This document shows positions 18,044-26,529 of a stretch of DNA of 42,260 nucleotides, in pieces; within the stretch, counting starts at the first letter, position 1; every line of letters starts with the position of its first letter. Below the pieces are notes generated by a model, which saw nothing but the letters and a program-made list of their open reading frames with translations, did not search any database and was not told the DNA's origin. The DNA is from Kocuria sp. (lineage in GTDB: Bacteria; Actinomycetota; Actinomycetes; Actinomycetales; Micrococcaceae). The translations under genes were made by a program, and so were the position numbers. The DNA lies in assembly GCF_030530945.1 (NCBI RefSeq), contig NZ_JAUMTZ010000006.1, positions 1 through 42,260 on the forward strand. The letters run 5' to 3'.

Positions 18044-19765
18044 ATGACAGACGACAACCTTTCCCAGCAGCAGGTCCTGCACGGCGTGGGCGTGAGCCCG
18101 GGCCGCGTGATCGCCCCGGTCGTGCACATGGCCCCGGCCGTGAGTGAACCGCCGGAGGGCGAGCAGCTCACCGAGGACCCCCAGGCCGCGACCGACCGGC
18201 TCAAGTCCGCCGCGCTCGCCGTCAAGGCGGAGCTCACCGAGCGTGCCGCCCGGGCACGCTCGGAGTCCGCCGCGGAGGTCCTCAAGGCCACCGCGCTGAT
18301 GGCCGGCGACAGGGCGCTCGTGAAGAACGCGGGCAAGCTCGTGACCTCGCAGCAGCTGAGTCCCGAACGGGCACTGTGGCAGGCCGCCACGGCGTACGCG
18401 GACCAGATGCGGGCCATGGGCGGCTACATGGCCGAGCGTGCCGCGGACATCGAGGACGTCCGGGCGCGGATCGTGGCGCAGCTGCGCGGCGAGGACGCCC
18501 CGGGCGTGCCGCAGCGGCGGGAGCCCTTCGTGCTCGCCGCCGAGGACCTCGCCCCCGCGGACACCGCCGTTCTGGACCCCGAGGTGGTCCAGGCGCTCGT
18601 GACCTCCTCCGGCGGGCCGCAGTCCCACACGGCGATCCTGGCGCGCAACCTGGGGCTGCCCGCCGCCGTCGCCGTGGCGGGGGTCCTGGAGATCGAGGCC
18701 GGGACGCCGGTGTTCGTGGACGGCTCGACCGGCACCGTGGTCGCCTCCCCGGGCGAGGCGGAGCAGGCCGCGGTGGAGGCATGGCGCCGCACGTCCGAGC
18801 GGCTCGCGTCCTTCGACGGGCGCGGTGTCCTCTCCGACGGCACCGAGGTCCCCCTGCTGGCCAACGTGGGCACGGGCGACGACGCCCGGGCCGCCGCGGA
18901 GGCCGGCGCCCAGGGCGTGGGGCTGCTGCGCACCGAGTTCTGCTTCCTGGGCCGGGACACCGAGCCCACCGTGGCGGAGCAGACCGAGGCCTACGCGGAG
19001 GTCTTCGAGGCGTTCGAGGGCAGGAAGGTGGTGGTGCGCACGCTCGACGCCGGCGCCGACAAGCCCCTGCCGTTCCTCACGGACACCACCGAGCCCAACC
19101 CCGCCCTGGGCGTGCGCGGCTACCGCACGGACTGGACCACCCCGGGGGTGCTCGCCCGCCAGCTCGAGGCCGTCGCCGCGGCCCGGGACGCCAGCGGCGC
19201 CCAGGTGTGGGTCATGGCCCCCATGATCGCCACCGTGTCCGAGGCCGCGCGCTTCCGGGAGCTCACGGACGCCGCGGGTCTGGAGGTGTGCGGCGTGATG
19301 GTCGAGACCCCGGCCGCCGCGGTCACCGCCGAGCAGATCCTGGAGCGCGTGGACTTCGTGTCACTGGGCACCAACGACCTCACCCAGTACACGATGGCCG
19401 CGGACCGGATGCTCGGCTCCCTCGCGGAGCTGAACTCGCCCTGGCAGCCCGCCGTGCTGCGGATGATCGACAGCGTGACCCGCGGGGCGGCGTCGGCCAC
19501 CGAGTCCACCGGCACCCACAAGAACGTGGGAGTGTGCGGCGAGGCGGCCGCGGATCCTGCGCTCGCCGTGGTGCTCGTGGGGCTGGGCGTGGACACCCTG
19601 TCCATGAGCCCGCGCTCGCTTGCGGCCGTGGCCACCGTCCTGGCCACCGTGGACCGCGCCGAGGCGCGCCGTCTCGCGGCCCTGGCGCTGGGAGCCACGA
19701 GTGCCGAGCAGGCCAAGGAATCGGTGCGGGCGCAGCTGCCCGTGCTGGCAGAACTGGGGCTGTGA
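18044..19765 (+). CDS. ptsI: Phosphoenolpyruvate-protein phosphotransferase (EI)
   Basis: General PTS enzyme I, 573 residues, passing phosphate from phosphoenolpyruvate to HPr. The phospho-histidine His195 is in GGPQSHTAIL. The PEP-binding barrel shows LLRTEFCFLG, VRTLDAGADKPLPF, GVMVETPAA, SLGTNDLTQYTMAADR and CGEAAADP, all expected for EI. The ATG at 18044 is preceded by GTGAGG. A GTG at 18035 that overlaps the fruA stop (GTGA) would add three residues and is possible. Followed by ptsH 45 bases on. Confidence 0.95.
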   Translation: MTDDNLSQQQVLHGVGVSPGRVIAPVVHMAPAVSEPPEGEQLTEDPQAATDRLKSAALAVKAELTERAARARSESAAEVLKATALMAGDRALVKNAGKLVTSQQLSPERALWQAATAYADQMRAMGGYMAERAADIEDVRARIVAQLRGEDAPGVPQRREPFVLAAEDLAPADTAVLDPEVVQALVTSSGGPQSHTAILARNLGLPAAVAVAGVLEIEAGTPVFVDGSTGTVVASPGEAEQAAVEAWRRTSERLASFDGRGVLSDGTEVPLLANVGTGDDARAAAEAGAQGVGLLRTEFCFLGRDTEPTVAEQTEAYAEVFEAFEGRKVVVRTLDAGADKPLPFLTDTTEPNPALGVRGYRTDWTTPGVLARQLEAVAAARDASGAQVWVMAPMIATVSEAARFRELTDAAGLEVCGVMVETPAAAVTAEQILERVDFVSLGTNDLTQYTMAADRMLGSLAELNSPWQPAVLRMIDSVTRGAASATESTGTHKNVGVCGEAAADPALAVVLVGLGVDTLSMSPRSLAAVATVLATVDRAEARRLAALALGATSAEQAKESVRAQLPVLAELGL

Positions 19766-19810
19766 CGAGCCCCGAGACAGACCACAGCAGTACATCGACA
19801 AGGAGCTGAC

Positions 19811-20092
19811 ATGACAGAACGCACCGCCACCGTGGCCTCCCGAGTGGGCCTGCACGCGCGTCCCGCCGCGATCTTCGCGGAGGCCGCCGGGGAGTACGAG
19901 AACCTCGAGATCACCATCCGCGCCGAGGGCGAGGACGCCGAGGAGGGCATGGACGCCTCCTCCGTGCTCTCGCTGATGTCCCTGGGCGCGTCCCACGGGG
20001 ACAAGGTGGTCCTCGCGGCCGAGGGCGACGGCGCCGAGGAGGCGCTCGAGCACCTCGCCGGGATCATCGAGACGGATCTCGACGCCGAGTAG
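19811..20092 (+). CDS. ptsH: Phosphocarrier protein HPr
   Basis: HPr of 93 residues that carries phosphate from EI to IIA domains. The active-site His15 is in GLHARPA. The region around the regulatory serine of Firmicutes HPr reads MDASSVLSLMSLG, with Ser51 at the aligned place. About five extra, mainly acidic residues (GEDAEEG, 40-46) precede it compared with B. subtilis HPr. Actinobacteria generally lack HPr kinase, so phosphorylation there is not implied. AAGGAG precedes the ATG at 19811. A strong terminator ends the fru-pts cluster just after it. Confidence 0.95.
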   Translation: MTERTATVASRVGLHARPAAIFAEAAGEYENLEITIRAEGEDAEEGMDASSVLSLMSLGASHGDKVVLAAEGDGAEEALEHLAGIIETDLDAE

Positions 20093-20110
20093 AACCCCGC
20101 GCCACCGGTG

Positions 20111-20146
20111 AACCCCGGGGACCCGTGCCACGGGTCCCCGGGGTTT
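20111..20146 (+). terminator. Terminator of the fru-pts cluster
   Basis: AACCCCGGGGACCCG (20111-20125) pairs perfectly with CGGGTCCCCGGGGTT (20131-20145) around a five-base loop, and TT follows. It lies 18 bases after ptsH. Confidence 0.85.
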
Positions 20147-20271
20147 CGTCACGAGCGGGGTTTCATCGTGCGGGGGAGGTGTGCACTGGGTTTTGTTGAG
20201 CCCGGGGAGCCCGCGTGAACGGGGCTTTCTCGTGAACGGGCCCCGGTGAGGTGCCGGGGTACGGTGTCCCC

Positions 20272-22221
20272 ATGGTGCGAATCCTCATCCTGGCGGGCCT
20301 CACGGCGGCCCTGCTCCTCACGGTCCTCGCGGCCGTGCTCGGTCCCTGGGGCTGGTGGATCCCCGCCGCCCTCTTCCTCCTCCTGCTGGTCGTGGCCGTC
20401 CACGACGTGGTGCAGCGCAGGCACTCCGTGCTGCGCAACTTCCCGGTGCTGGGGCGCATGCGCTTCCTCCTGGAGAAGATCCGTCCCGAGATCCAGCAGT
20501 ACTTCATCGAGCGCAACTGGGACGGCAAGCCCTTCGACCGGGACCAGCGCTCCCTGGTCTACTCCCGGGCCAAGGGCTTCAAGGGGGACAAGGCGTTCGG
20601 CACGGAGCTGGACGTCAACGCACCGGGCTACGAGTACTTCGTGCAGTCCGTGGCGCCCCGGCCCGCACCGAAGGAGGAGCACAGGGTGCGGTTGGGCGGG
20701 CCGGACTGCCGCCAGCCCTACGACGCCTCCCTGCTGAACATCTCCTCCATGAGCTTCGGCTCCCTGTCCAAGAACGCCGTGCTGGCCATGAACAAGGGCG
20801 CGGCCCAGGGCGGGTTCGCGCAGGAGACGGGGGAGGGCGGACTCACCCGCTACCACCTGGCGCACGACGCTGACATCGTCTGGGAGTTCGGCTCCGGCTA
20901 CTTCGGGACCCGGGACGCGGACGGGCACTTCGACCCCGAGGTCTTCCGCGAGAAGTCCAACCTCCCGCAGGTCAAGGCCATCAGCGTCAAGCTCTCCCAG
21001 GGCGCCAAGCCCGGTCTGGGCGGGGTGCTGCCCGGGGCCAAGGTGACCCCGGAGATCGCCGACGCCCGCGGGGTGCCCGAGGGGCAGACCTGCATCTCCC
21101 CGGCCAGTCACTCGGCGTTCACCACCCCTCGCGAATTGGTGCGGTTCATCGCGCGGCTGCGGGAGCTCTCCCACGGCAAGCCGATCGGCTTCAAGCTGTG
21201 CGTGGGCTCGCGGGTGGAGTTCCTGGCCATCTGCAAGGCCATGATCGAGGAGGACGTGACCCCCGACTTCATCGTGGTGGACGGTGGGGAGGGCGGCACG
21301 GGGGCGGCTCCCCTGGAGTACCAGGACCACGTGGGCACCCCGCTGGTGGAGGGACTCATCCTGGTGCACAACGCGCTGGTGGGTTCCGGGCTGCGGGAGC
21401 GGATCAAGATCGGCTGCGCGGGGAAGATCACCTCGGGCCACGACATCGTCCGCCACATCATCCAGGGCGCGGACTTCTGCCTGAGCGCACGCGCCATGAT
21501 GATGGCCGTGGGCTGCATCCAGGCCCAGGCCTGCCACACCAACACGTGCCCCGTGGGCGTCACCACGCAGAACCCCCGGTTGTACCGGGCCCTGGACGTG
21601 GCGGACAAGGGCGACCGCGTGGAGCGCTACCACCGTCTCACCGTGGAGGAAGCCGGGCAGATCATCTCCACCATGGGCTGCGACCACCCGGAGGAGCTCA
21701 CCCGCGAGATGCTGCGCCGCAAGGTCACGGCCACCCGGAGCGTCTCCTACGAGTCCCTCTACGAGTGGCTGCGCCCGGGAGAGCTGTTCGAGGGTGTCGA
21801 GGGCGGTTGGGGTGAGGACTGGGACTACGCGGACCCGGACCGCTTCACCGCAGGCCATCCCGGCAAGTACGTCTTCAACGACCGCGGTCCGCTCTCCCCG
21901 GGCGGGAGGGTCCCCGCGGCGGACCGCACGCCGGCGCTCGCCGGCGTGGGCGCCGTCGCCGGAGGGTCCGGCACCGGAGCGCGCCCTGCGGGTGGAACTC
22001 GGTCCCGCGCGGCCGCGGGACCGGGTGCCTCCTCGGAGCAGGCTGCGGCACCCGTGCCCGCAGGCGGTCCGGAGGGGGCGTCCCAGGGGACGGCCGCGCG
22101 GCCCGAGGGCGAGCCGGGGACCACCGCGGGTGCTCAGCACACGGTGCGGGACCCGGCTCCGGAGTCCCACAACGTGGACCCGGACGACACCCAGCGCAGC
22201 CGCAACCCCGGGCTGGCCTGA
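20272..22221 (+). CDS. FMN-binding glutamate-synthase-like protein, membrane-anchored
   Basis: Protein of 649 residues related to the FMN/Fe-S synthase domain of glutamate synthase large subunit but lacking its glutaminase domain. Two membrane helices occupy roughly residues 3-45. The FMN barrel follows, with SSMSFGSLS, ISPASHSAFTTP, VVDGGEGGTGAAPLE and GCAGKITSGHDIV. Cys415, Cys421 and Cys426 (CIQAQACHTNTCPVG) match the 3Fe-4S ligands of GltB. The last 110 residues are low-complexity Gly/Ala/Pro. The reaction of this stand-alone group is not well established. The ATG at 20272 is six bases after TACGGT, so the mRNA may be leaderless; a GTG at 20251 is the alternative. Confidence 0.85.
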   Translation: MVRILILAGLTAALLLTVLAAVLGPWGWWIPAALFLLLLVVAVHDVVQRRHSVLRNFPVLGRMRFLLEKIRPEIQQYFIERNWDGKPFDRDQRSLVYSRAKGFKGDKAFGTELDVNAPGYEYFVQSVAPRPAPKEEHRVRLGGPDCRQPYDASLLNISSMSFGSLSKNAVLAMNKGAAQGGFAQETGEGGLTRYHLAHDADIVWEFGSGYFGTRDADGHFDPEVFREKSNLPQVKAISVKLSQGAKPGLGGVLPGAKVTPEIADARGVPEGQTCISPASHSAFTTPRELVRFIARLRELSHGKPIGFKLCVGSRVEFLAICKAMIEEDVTPDFIVVDGGEGGTGAAPLEYQDHVGTPLVEGLILVHNALVGSGLRERIKIGCAGKITSGHDIVRHIIQGADFCLSARAMMMAVGCIQAQACHTNTCPVGVTTQNPRLYRALDVADKGDRVERYHRLTVEEAGQIISTMGCDHPEELTREMLRRKVTATRSVSYESLYEWLRPGELFEGVEGGWGEDWDYADPDRFTAGHPGKYVFNDRGPLSPGGRVPAADRTPALAGVGAVAGGSGTGARPAGGTRSRAAAGPGASSEQAAAPVPAGGPEGASQGTAARPEGEPGTTAGAQHTVRDPAPESHNVDPDDTQRSRNPGLA

Positions 22222-22309
22222 GGGCGGCGGGATACCATGTGAGGCGGTCCCGGCACCGCCCGGGTCCGCCCCCGTCAGAGCACGTCCGCGGCACAGGATT
22301 GAGAGAGCC

Positions 22310-23392
22310 TTGCGAGAATTCACTGCACGTTTCGCCACCGCCCAGGAACTGTCCGAGTGGGACGAGCACGTCACGGCCAATCCCTCGGGTGGCAACCTGC
22401 TGCAGTCGGAGGCCTTCGCCGAGGTCAAGAAGGACCACGGCTGGGTCCCGCGGCACGTGGTCTACGAGCCCTCGGACGGCTCGCGGCCCAGCTACAACCT
22501 GGTGCTGGAGAAGTCCGTTCCGGCCCTGGGAAAGCTCTGGTACATGATCAAGGGCCCGGACGTGGAGTCCGTGGAGGACATGCCGGGCATCGTGGCCGCG
22601 AACGAGCGTTTCGTGGCCGAGTCCGCGAAGGACGTGTTCGCCATCAAGTACGAGCCGGAGATCCTCGCCTCGGACTACGCCACCGGTGTGCTGGCCCGGT
22701 GCGGGCTGGTGAAGTCCTTCGAGATCCAGCCGAATGACTCCACCGCGGTGCTGGACACGGACATGGACGAGAAGGCCCTTCTCAAGTCCCTGCACTCCCG
22801 CGGGCGCAACGCCGTGCGCCGTGCGGTCCGGGAGGGCTGCGAGGTGGAGCAGGTTCCCCTCACCGAGGAGAACATGCGGACCATGTACGCGCTCATGGAC
22901 TCGGTGGGCCAGGGGCACGCGCACGTGAACCTGCGCTCCTACGAGTACTACAGGGCGTTCTGGAACAACTTCGCCCGGCGCGGTCAGGGCAGGCTGTACT
23001 TCACCTACGAGGACGGCAAACCCTCGGTGGGTGCCTACGTGATCGCGTACGGCGCCAAGGGCACCTACAAGGACGGCGGCTCCAAGCCGCGCCGCAAGCA
23101 GTACGGGGACTCCCACCTGGTGCAGTGGAGCGCCATCACGGACCTGAAGCGGGACCACGGGATCACCCAGTACGACTTCTGCGGCACCCCGCCCTCGGAC
23201 CAGCTCAAGAACAAGGAGCACCACTACTACGGCCTGGGGCTGTTCAAGACGAGCTTCACCAAGACTGTCGTGGACTACGTAGGTGTTTGGGACCAGCCGC
23301 TCAGCCGCGCGAAATACGCTGTGTGGACCAATGTGGCGGAGAAGGTCCAGCGCCAGCTGTGGGTGCGCCGCACGGGGCAGCCGTTCTACTGA
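22310..23392 (+). CDS. FemX/FemA-type peptidoglycan bridge aminoacyltransferase
   Basis: Aminoacyl-tRNA-dependent ligase of the FemABX family, 360 residues, built from two GNAT-like halves. It is expected to add an amino acid to the lysine side chain of lipid II when the peptidoglycan cross-bridge is built. Family blocks seen are GNLLQSEAFAEVKKDHGW near the N-terminus, LLKSLHSRGRNAVRRA, VGAYVIAYG, and the end block YDFCGTPPSDQ followed by YYGLGLFKTSF. The start is a TTG at 22310 preceded by AGGATTGAGAGAG. No ATG or GTG fits the N-terminal family block. A TACCAT -10 candidate lies at 22232-22237. Which amino acid is added cannot be seen. Confidence 0.9.
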   Translation: MREFTARFATAQELSEWDEHVTANPSGGNLLQSEAFAEVKKDHGWVPRHVVYEPSDGSRPSYNLVLEKSVPALGKLWYMIKGPDVESVEDMPGIVAANERFVAESAKDVFAIKYEPEILASDYATGVLARCGLVKSFEIQPNDSTAVLDTDMDEKALLKSLHSRGRNAVRRAVREGCEVEQVPLTEENMRTMYALMDSVGQGHAHVNLRSYEYYRAFWNNFARRGQGRLYFTYEDGKPSVGAYVIAYGAKGTYKDGGSKPRRKQYGDSHLVQWSAITDLKRDHGITQYDFCGTPPSDQLKNKEHHYYGLGLFKTSFTKTVVDYVGVWDQPLSRAKYAVWTNVAEKVQRQLWVRRTGQPFY

Positions 23393-23528
23393 GCCGCCCC
23401 GTCCCGGTGCATCCCGGCTGAACGGCACCCGGCCGCGCCGCGGGTCCCCCGGGTGACGGGCGGGCGTCGCGGCGGCCACCACAGACGATCCGAGCAGTGC
23501 CCGTGGCGGCAGGGGAGGTTCATGCGAC

Positions 23529-25640
23529 GTGAGCGTGAGTGAACAGTTGACGCGGCCGACGCACCAGGGGTACCCGTCGTCCGGGGAGGCCCAGGAGGCG
23601 TCGTCGCCCGAGGACGAGCCCTTCGGGCCCGGCGGGGACACGGCCCTGCGGGACGCCGTGCGTCCCACGACCCCGCGGCGGCGTCCGCGCCCCCTGCCGC
23701 GACCCACTGAGGAGCAGGCCGCGCGGGCCGAGCTGCGCAGCGCGGCCGTCCGTCCGCCCACCCTGGACGACGCCGCCGGGTCTCCCCGGCAGCCGCAGGA
23801 CCGCGTCCCGCACACCGGGCGGGGCGCGGACACCCCGCGGGTCACCGCGCTTCCCGTGCTGACCCCCGGTCAGATCGCCGCGGACCGGGCGGGCCAGGGG
23901 CACCGCGCGGGCGTGCCCGCCGCGCTCACCGAGCCGGTCGGCGTGACCTCCCGCCGTGGCACCCCCGCGGCCTCTCCCGTGGAGCGCCCCGAGACCGTGG
24001 CGCACCAGGTGGCACCGGCCACCACGACCATTCCCCGCGGGGCATATCCTGCGGCCCGCGTGGAGCCCGCGCGTGCCCCCCGGTCCTTGCTGCGCTCTCT
24101 GGTGCGGGGGGACGCCGCGCCCACCGCTCCCATGCGCGTGGTGGACCGGCTCACCGCCACCCCCTTCCAGCACCTGCGCAAGTTCGGCGACGGCACCGAC
24201 CGCCAGGCCAGGCGCACCCTGAACTTCGCGCTGCGCCTGGCCGAGACCATGTTCCACTACGGCGCGGACGCCCTGGACGTGGAGAACGCCATCATCGCGG
24301 TGTGCGCCACGTACGGGGTGGAGAACCTGGAGGTGGACATCACCAACCAGTCCGTGACCATCAACTACGTGGCCGAGACCACCCCCACCGGCAGTCTCAC
24401 GGCCGCGGGCGCGCACACAGGCGGGAAGGCCGGGGGCGGGGGCTCCACGGCGGAGGGTGCCCCCGCGTTCGCGGGGACGCCGGGGACCACGGGGGAGGTC
24501 CGCGGTGCCAGGAACCCCCGCACGGGGGAGGACCCCTGGGGGGACTCCACCACCTCCAGCCACACCGTGATGCGGGTGGTGCGCTCCTGGACGGACAACT
24601 ACGCCGGGCTGGCGGACTCCCACCAGCTGGTGACCCGCATCATCGAGGGCGAGATGCCGCTGCGGCGTGCCGAGAAGGAGCTCGCGGAGATCAACGCGCG
24701 CCCCAAGCCATATCCCCGGTGGATGGTCTCCGCGGCCACCGTGGTGGCCGCGGGCACGCTCGCCCTCGCCCTGGGGGCCTCGCTGGTGGGTGCGCTCGTG
24801 GCGGTGGGATCCGCGGCGGTGGTGCAGCTGGTCACGGCCAAGCTCTCCGCCTGGCGGATCCCGGAGTTCTTCTCCCTGGCCGCGAACGCCTTCGTGGTCA
24901 CCATGCTGGCCATCGTGGTCTCGGCGGTGGGGGTGGAGCTGTCACCACCGAGAGTCATCGCGGGCGGGCTCATCATGCTCCTGCCCACCACGCGGATGGT
25001 CTCCACCATGCAGGACGCGATCAACGGCTTCCCCGTCACCGCGGCGGGCCGGCTGCTCTCCACTGCCCTGGCGTTCCTGGGGATCGTGGCCGGGATCGCC
25101 CTGGGTGTCACGGTCACCGTCAACGGTGCCGGCGCGCCGCCCATCGACGTGTCCCAGTCCAGCTTCACTCCCACCGGCGTGGTCACGAACATCGCGTTCA
25201 TGCTGGTCTCCACGGTCCTGATCTCGCTCACCATGCAGGTCAAGCCGCGCCACATCCCCGCGCTGCTCGCGGCCGCGTTCGTGGGGCTGCTGCTCTACCA
25301 CGGGGTCACCGCTCTCGGCGCCGGCAGCCGCCTCGCCACGGGGATGGGGGCGGTGAGCAGCGGCTGCGTGGCCGCGCTGCTGGCCGCGCGGGCCAAGATC
25401 CCGCAGGCCGTGCTGGCCATTCCCGCCATGACGTTCCTGCTCCCGGGCCTCACGCTGTTCCGCGGCATGTACGCCATCACCGTGGAGTCCGACGCCGCCA
25501 GCGCCGGGATCACGGAGATGCTCAACGCCATGGCCTCGATCGTGCTGCTCGCCGCGGGAGTGGTGCTCGCGAAGTACCTCATGCGCCCGTTCATCGAGCA
25601 GATGCAGCACCTCTCGCAGCGCCGCAACCGGCGGCGGTGA
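23529..25640 (+). CDS. ThrE-family threonine/serine exporter
   Basis: Inner-membrane exporter of 703 residues with both halves fused. The N-terminal ThrE/DUF1212 domain begins near residue 215 (TLNFALRLAETMFHYGADALDVENAI). A C-terminal ThrE_2 half brings the total to about ten membrane helices (about 400-690). The first 190 residues are disordered, rich in Pro/Arg/Ala, much longer than usual. A second Gly/Thr-rich insert of about 55 residues (290-345) interrupts the soluble part of the first domain. The GTG at 23529 is preceded by GGGGAGG at about ten bases. Substrate assignment is by family. Confidence 0.88.
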   Translation: MSVSEQLTRPTHQGYPSSGEAQEASSPEDEPFGPGGDTALRDAVRPTTPRRRPRPLPRPTEEQAARAELRSAAVRPPTLDDAAGSPRQPQDRVPHTGRGADTPRVTALPVLTPGQIAADRAGQGHRAGVPAALTEPVGVTSRRGTPAASPVERPETVAHQVAPATTTIPRGAYPAARVEPARAPRSLLRSLVRGDAAPTAPMRVVDRLTATPFQHLRKFGDGTDRQARRTLNFALRLAETMFHYGADALDVENAIIAVCATYGVENLEVDITNQSVTINYVAETTPTGSLTAAGAHTGGKAGGGGSTAEGAPAFAGTPGTTGEVRGARNPRTGEDPWGDSTTSSHTVMRVVRSWTDNYAGLADSHQLVTRIIEGEMPLRRAEKELAEINARPKPYPRWMVSAATVVAAGTLALALGASLVGALVAVGSAAVVQLVTAKLSAWRIPEFFSLAANAFVVTMLAIVVSAVGVELSPPRVIAGGLIMLLPTTRMVSTMQDAINGFPVTAAGRLLSTALAFLGIVAGIALGVTVTVNGAGAPPIDVSQSSFTPTGVVTNIAFMLVSTVLISLTMQVKPRHIPALLAAAFVGLLLYHGVTALGAGSRLATGMGAVSSGCVAALLAARAKIPQAVLAIPAMTFLLPGLTLFRGMYAITVESDAASAGITEMLNAMASIVLLAAGVVLAKYLMRPFIEQMQHLSQRRNRRR

Positions 25641-25655
25641 CGCCCACCCGGGGAA

Positions 25656-26504
25656 TCAGATGATCTTGCCCACGGGCAGCTTTTTCTCCGCCTGGAACAT
25701 GTCCTCCGTGCGCCCCTGCGCCCAGTAGCCGGACAGCGAGACCTGCGAGCGCTCCAGCCCCCGGACCTCGAAGAGCTCCCGTCGGGCGGCCTTCATGGCC
25801 TCGCGCTCCCCGTGCACGAACACCTGGACCCCGGAGACGTCCTCGGGCCACGCGGCCCCGGCCAGGGCGGTGACGAGCGCGCGCTCGCCGGGTGCCTGCG
25901 TGGCTCTGTGCACCCACCGCACGCGCATCCCCTCCGGGACGGCGACGCCGCCCAGGTCCAGTTCGTGTGCGGCGTCCGCCACCTCCAGGACCACCTCGCC
26001 GCGTGCGGAGGCGGGCAGGGCCTCGAGGTTTGCGAGCACGGCGGGGACGGCGGCGTCGTCGCCCGCGAGCAGGGTCCAGGTGGCCTCCGGGTCCGGCACC
26101 CACGTGCCGCCGGGGCCCAGGGCGACGATCCGGTTGCCGGGGGCCGCGGCGCCCGCCCAGGGCCCGGCGAAGCCTGCCGCGCCGTGCAGCGCCACGTCGA
26201 TCCACACCGTGGCGGTGTCCGTGTCCACCCGGCGCAGCGTCATGTGGCGGGAGACCGGCTGGTCCTGGGGTGCGGCGGCCTCGCGCACCGCCCAGTAGTC
26301 GGGGAAGCCGCCCGGCGCGGAGTCGGCCACGGCGGGCGGGAAGAACAGCAGCTTCACGTACTTCTCGGGCGCGGGGACGTCCCGGAAGTCCTCGGGGTTC
26401 TCGATGCGGCAGACCACCCGCACCATGGCCGGGGACAGCTGGATCCGCTCGAGCACGGTGAGGTCGAGCTGGGGCTTGCGGGTGGGTGCGGGAGGTGTCG
26501 TCAT
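25656..26504 (-). CDS. Siderophore-interacting protein (NAD(P)H-dependent ferric reductase family)
   Basis: Cytoplasmic flavoprotein of the SIP/ViuB family, 282 residues, that releases iron from imported ferric siderophores by reduction. The N-terminal FAD domain includes the usual position of the RxYTxR flavin motif, but here it reads RHMTLR (86-91) with Met replacing Tyr. The C-terminal nucleotide domain shows LLAGDDAAVPAVLANLE (about 144-160), a block highly typical of SIP proteins. The ATG at 26504 lies six bases after a TAACCT hexamer that is part of a perfect IdeR-type palindrome, so the gene is likely leaderless and iron-repressed. It is convergent with thrE (15 bases) and follows ung on the same strand. 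No transporter genes for the siderophore are in the window. Confidence 0.9.
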   Translation of the reverse strand: MTTPPAPTRKPQLDLTVLERIQLSPAMVRVVCRIENPEDFRDVPAPEKYVKLLFFPPAVADSAPGGFPDYWAVREAAAPQDQPVSRHMTLRRVDTDTATVWIDVALHGAAGFAGPWAGAAAPGNRIVALGPGGTWVPDPEATWTLLAGDDAAVPAVLANLEALPASARGEVVLEVADAAHELDLGGVAVPEGMRVRWVHRATQAPGERALVTALAGAAWPEDVSGVQVFVHGEREAMKAARRELFEVRGLERSQVSLSGYWAQGRTEDMFQAEKKLPVGKII

Positions 26505-26510
26505 GACACC

Positions 26511-26529
26511 AGGTTAGGGCACCCTAACC
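26511..26529 (-). promoter_or_regulatory. IdeR/DtxR box overlapping the -10 of the siderophore-interacting gene
   Basis: The perfect palindrome GGTTAGGGCACCCTAACC spans 26512-26529. It carries the TTAGG/CCTAA half-sites of the DtxR/IdeR consensus. Its minus-strand end, TAACCT (26511-26516), is also the best -10, six bases before the start codon, so bound repressor would cover the promoter. The same bases contain the stop codon of ung (26524-26526). Confidence 0.85.
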
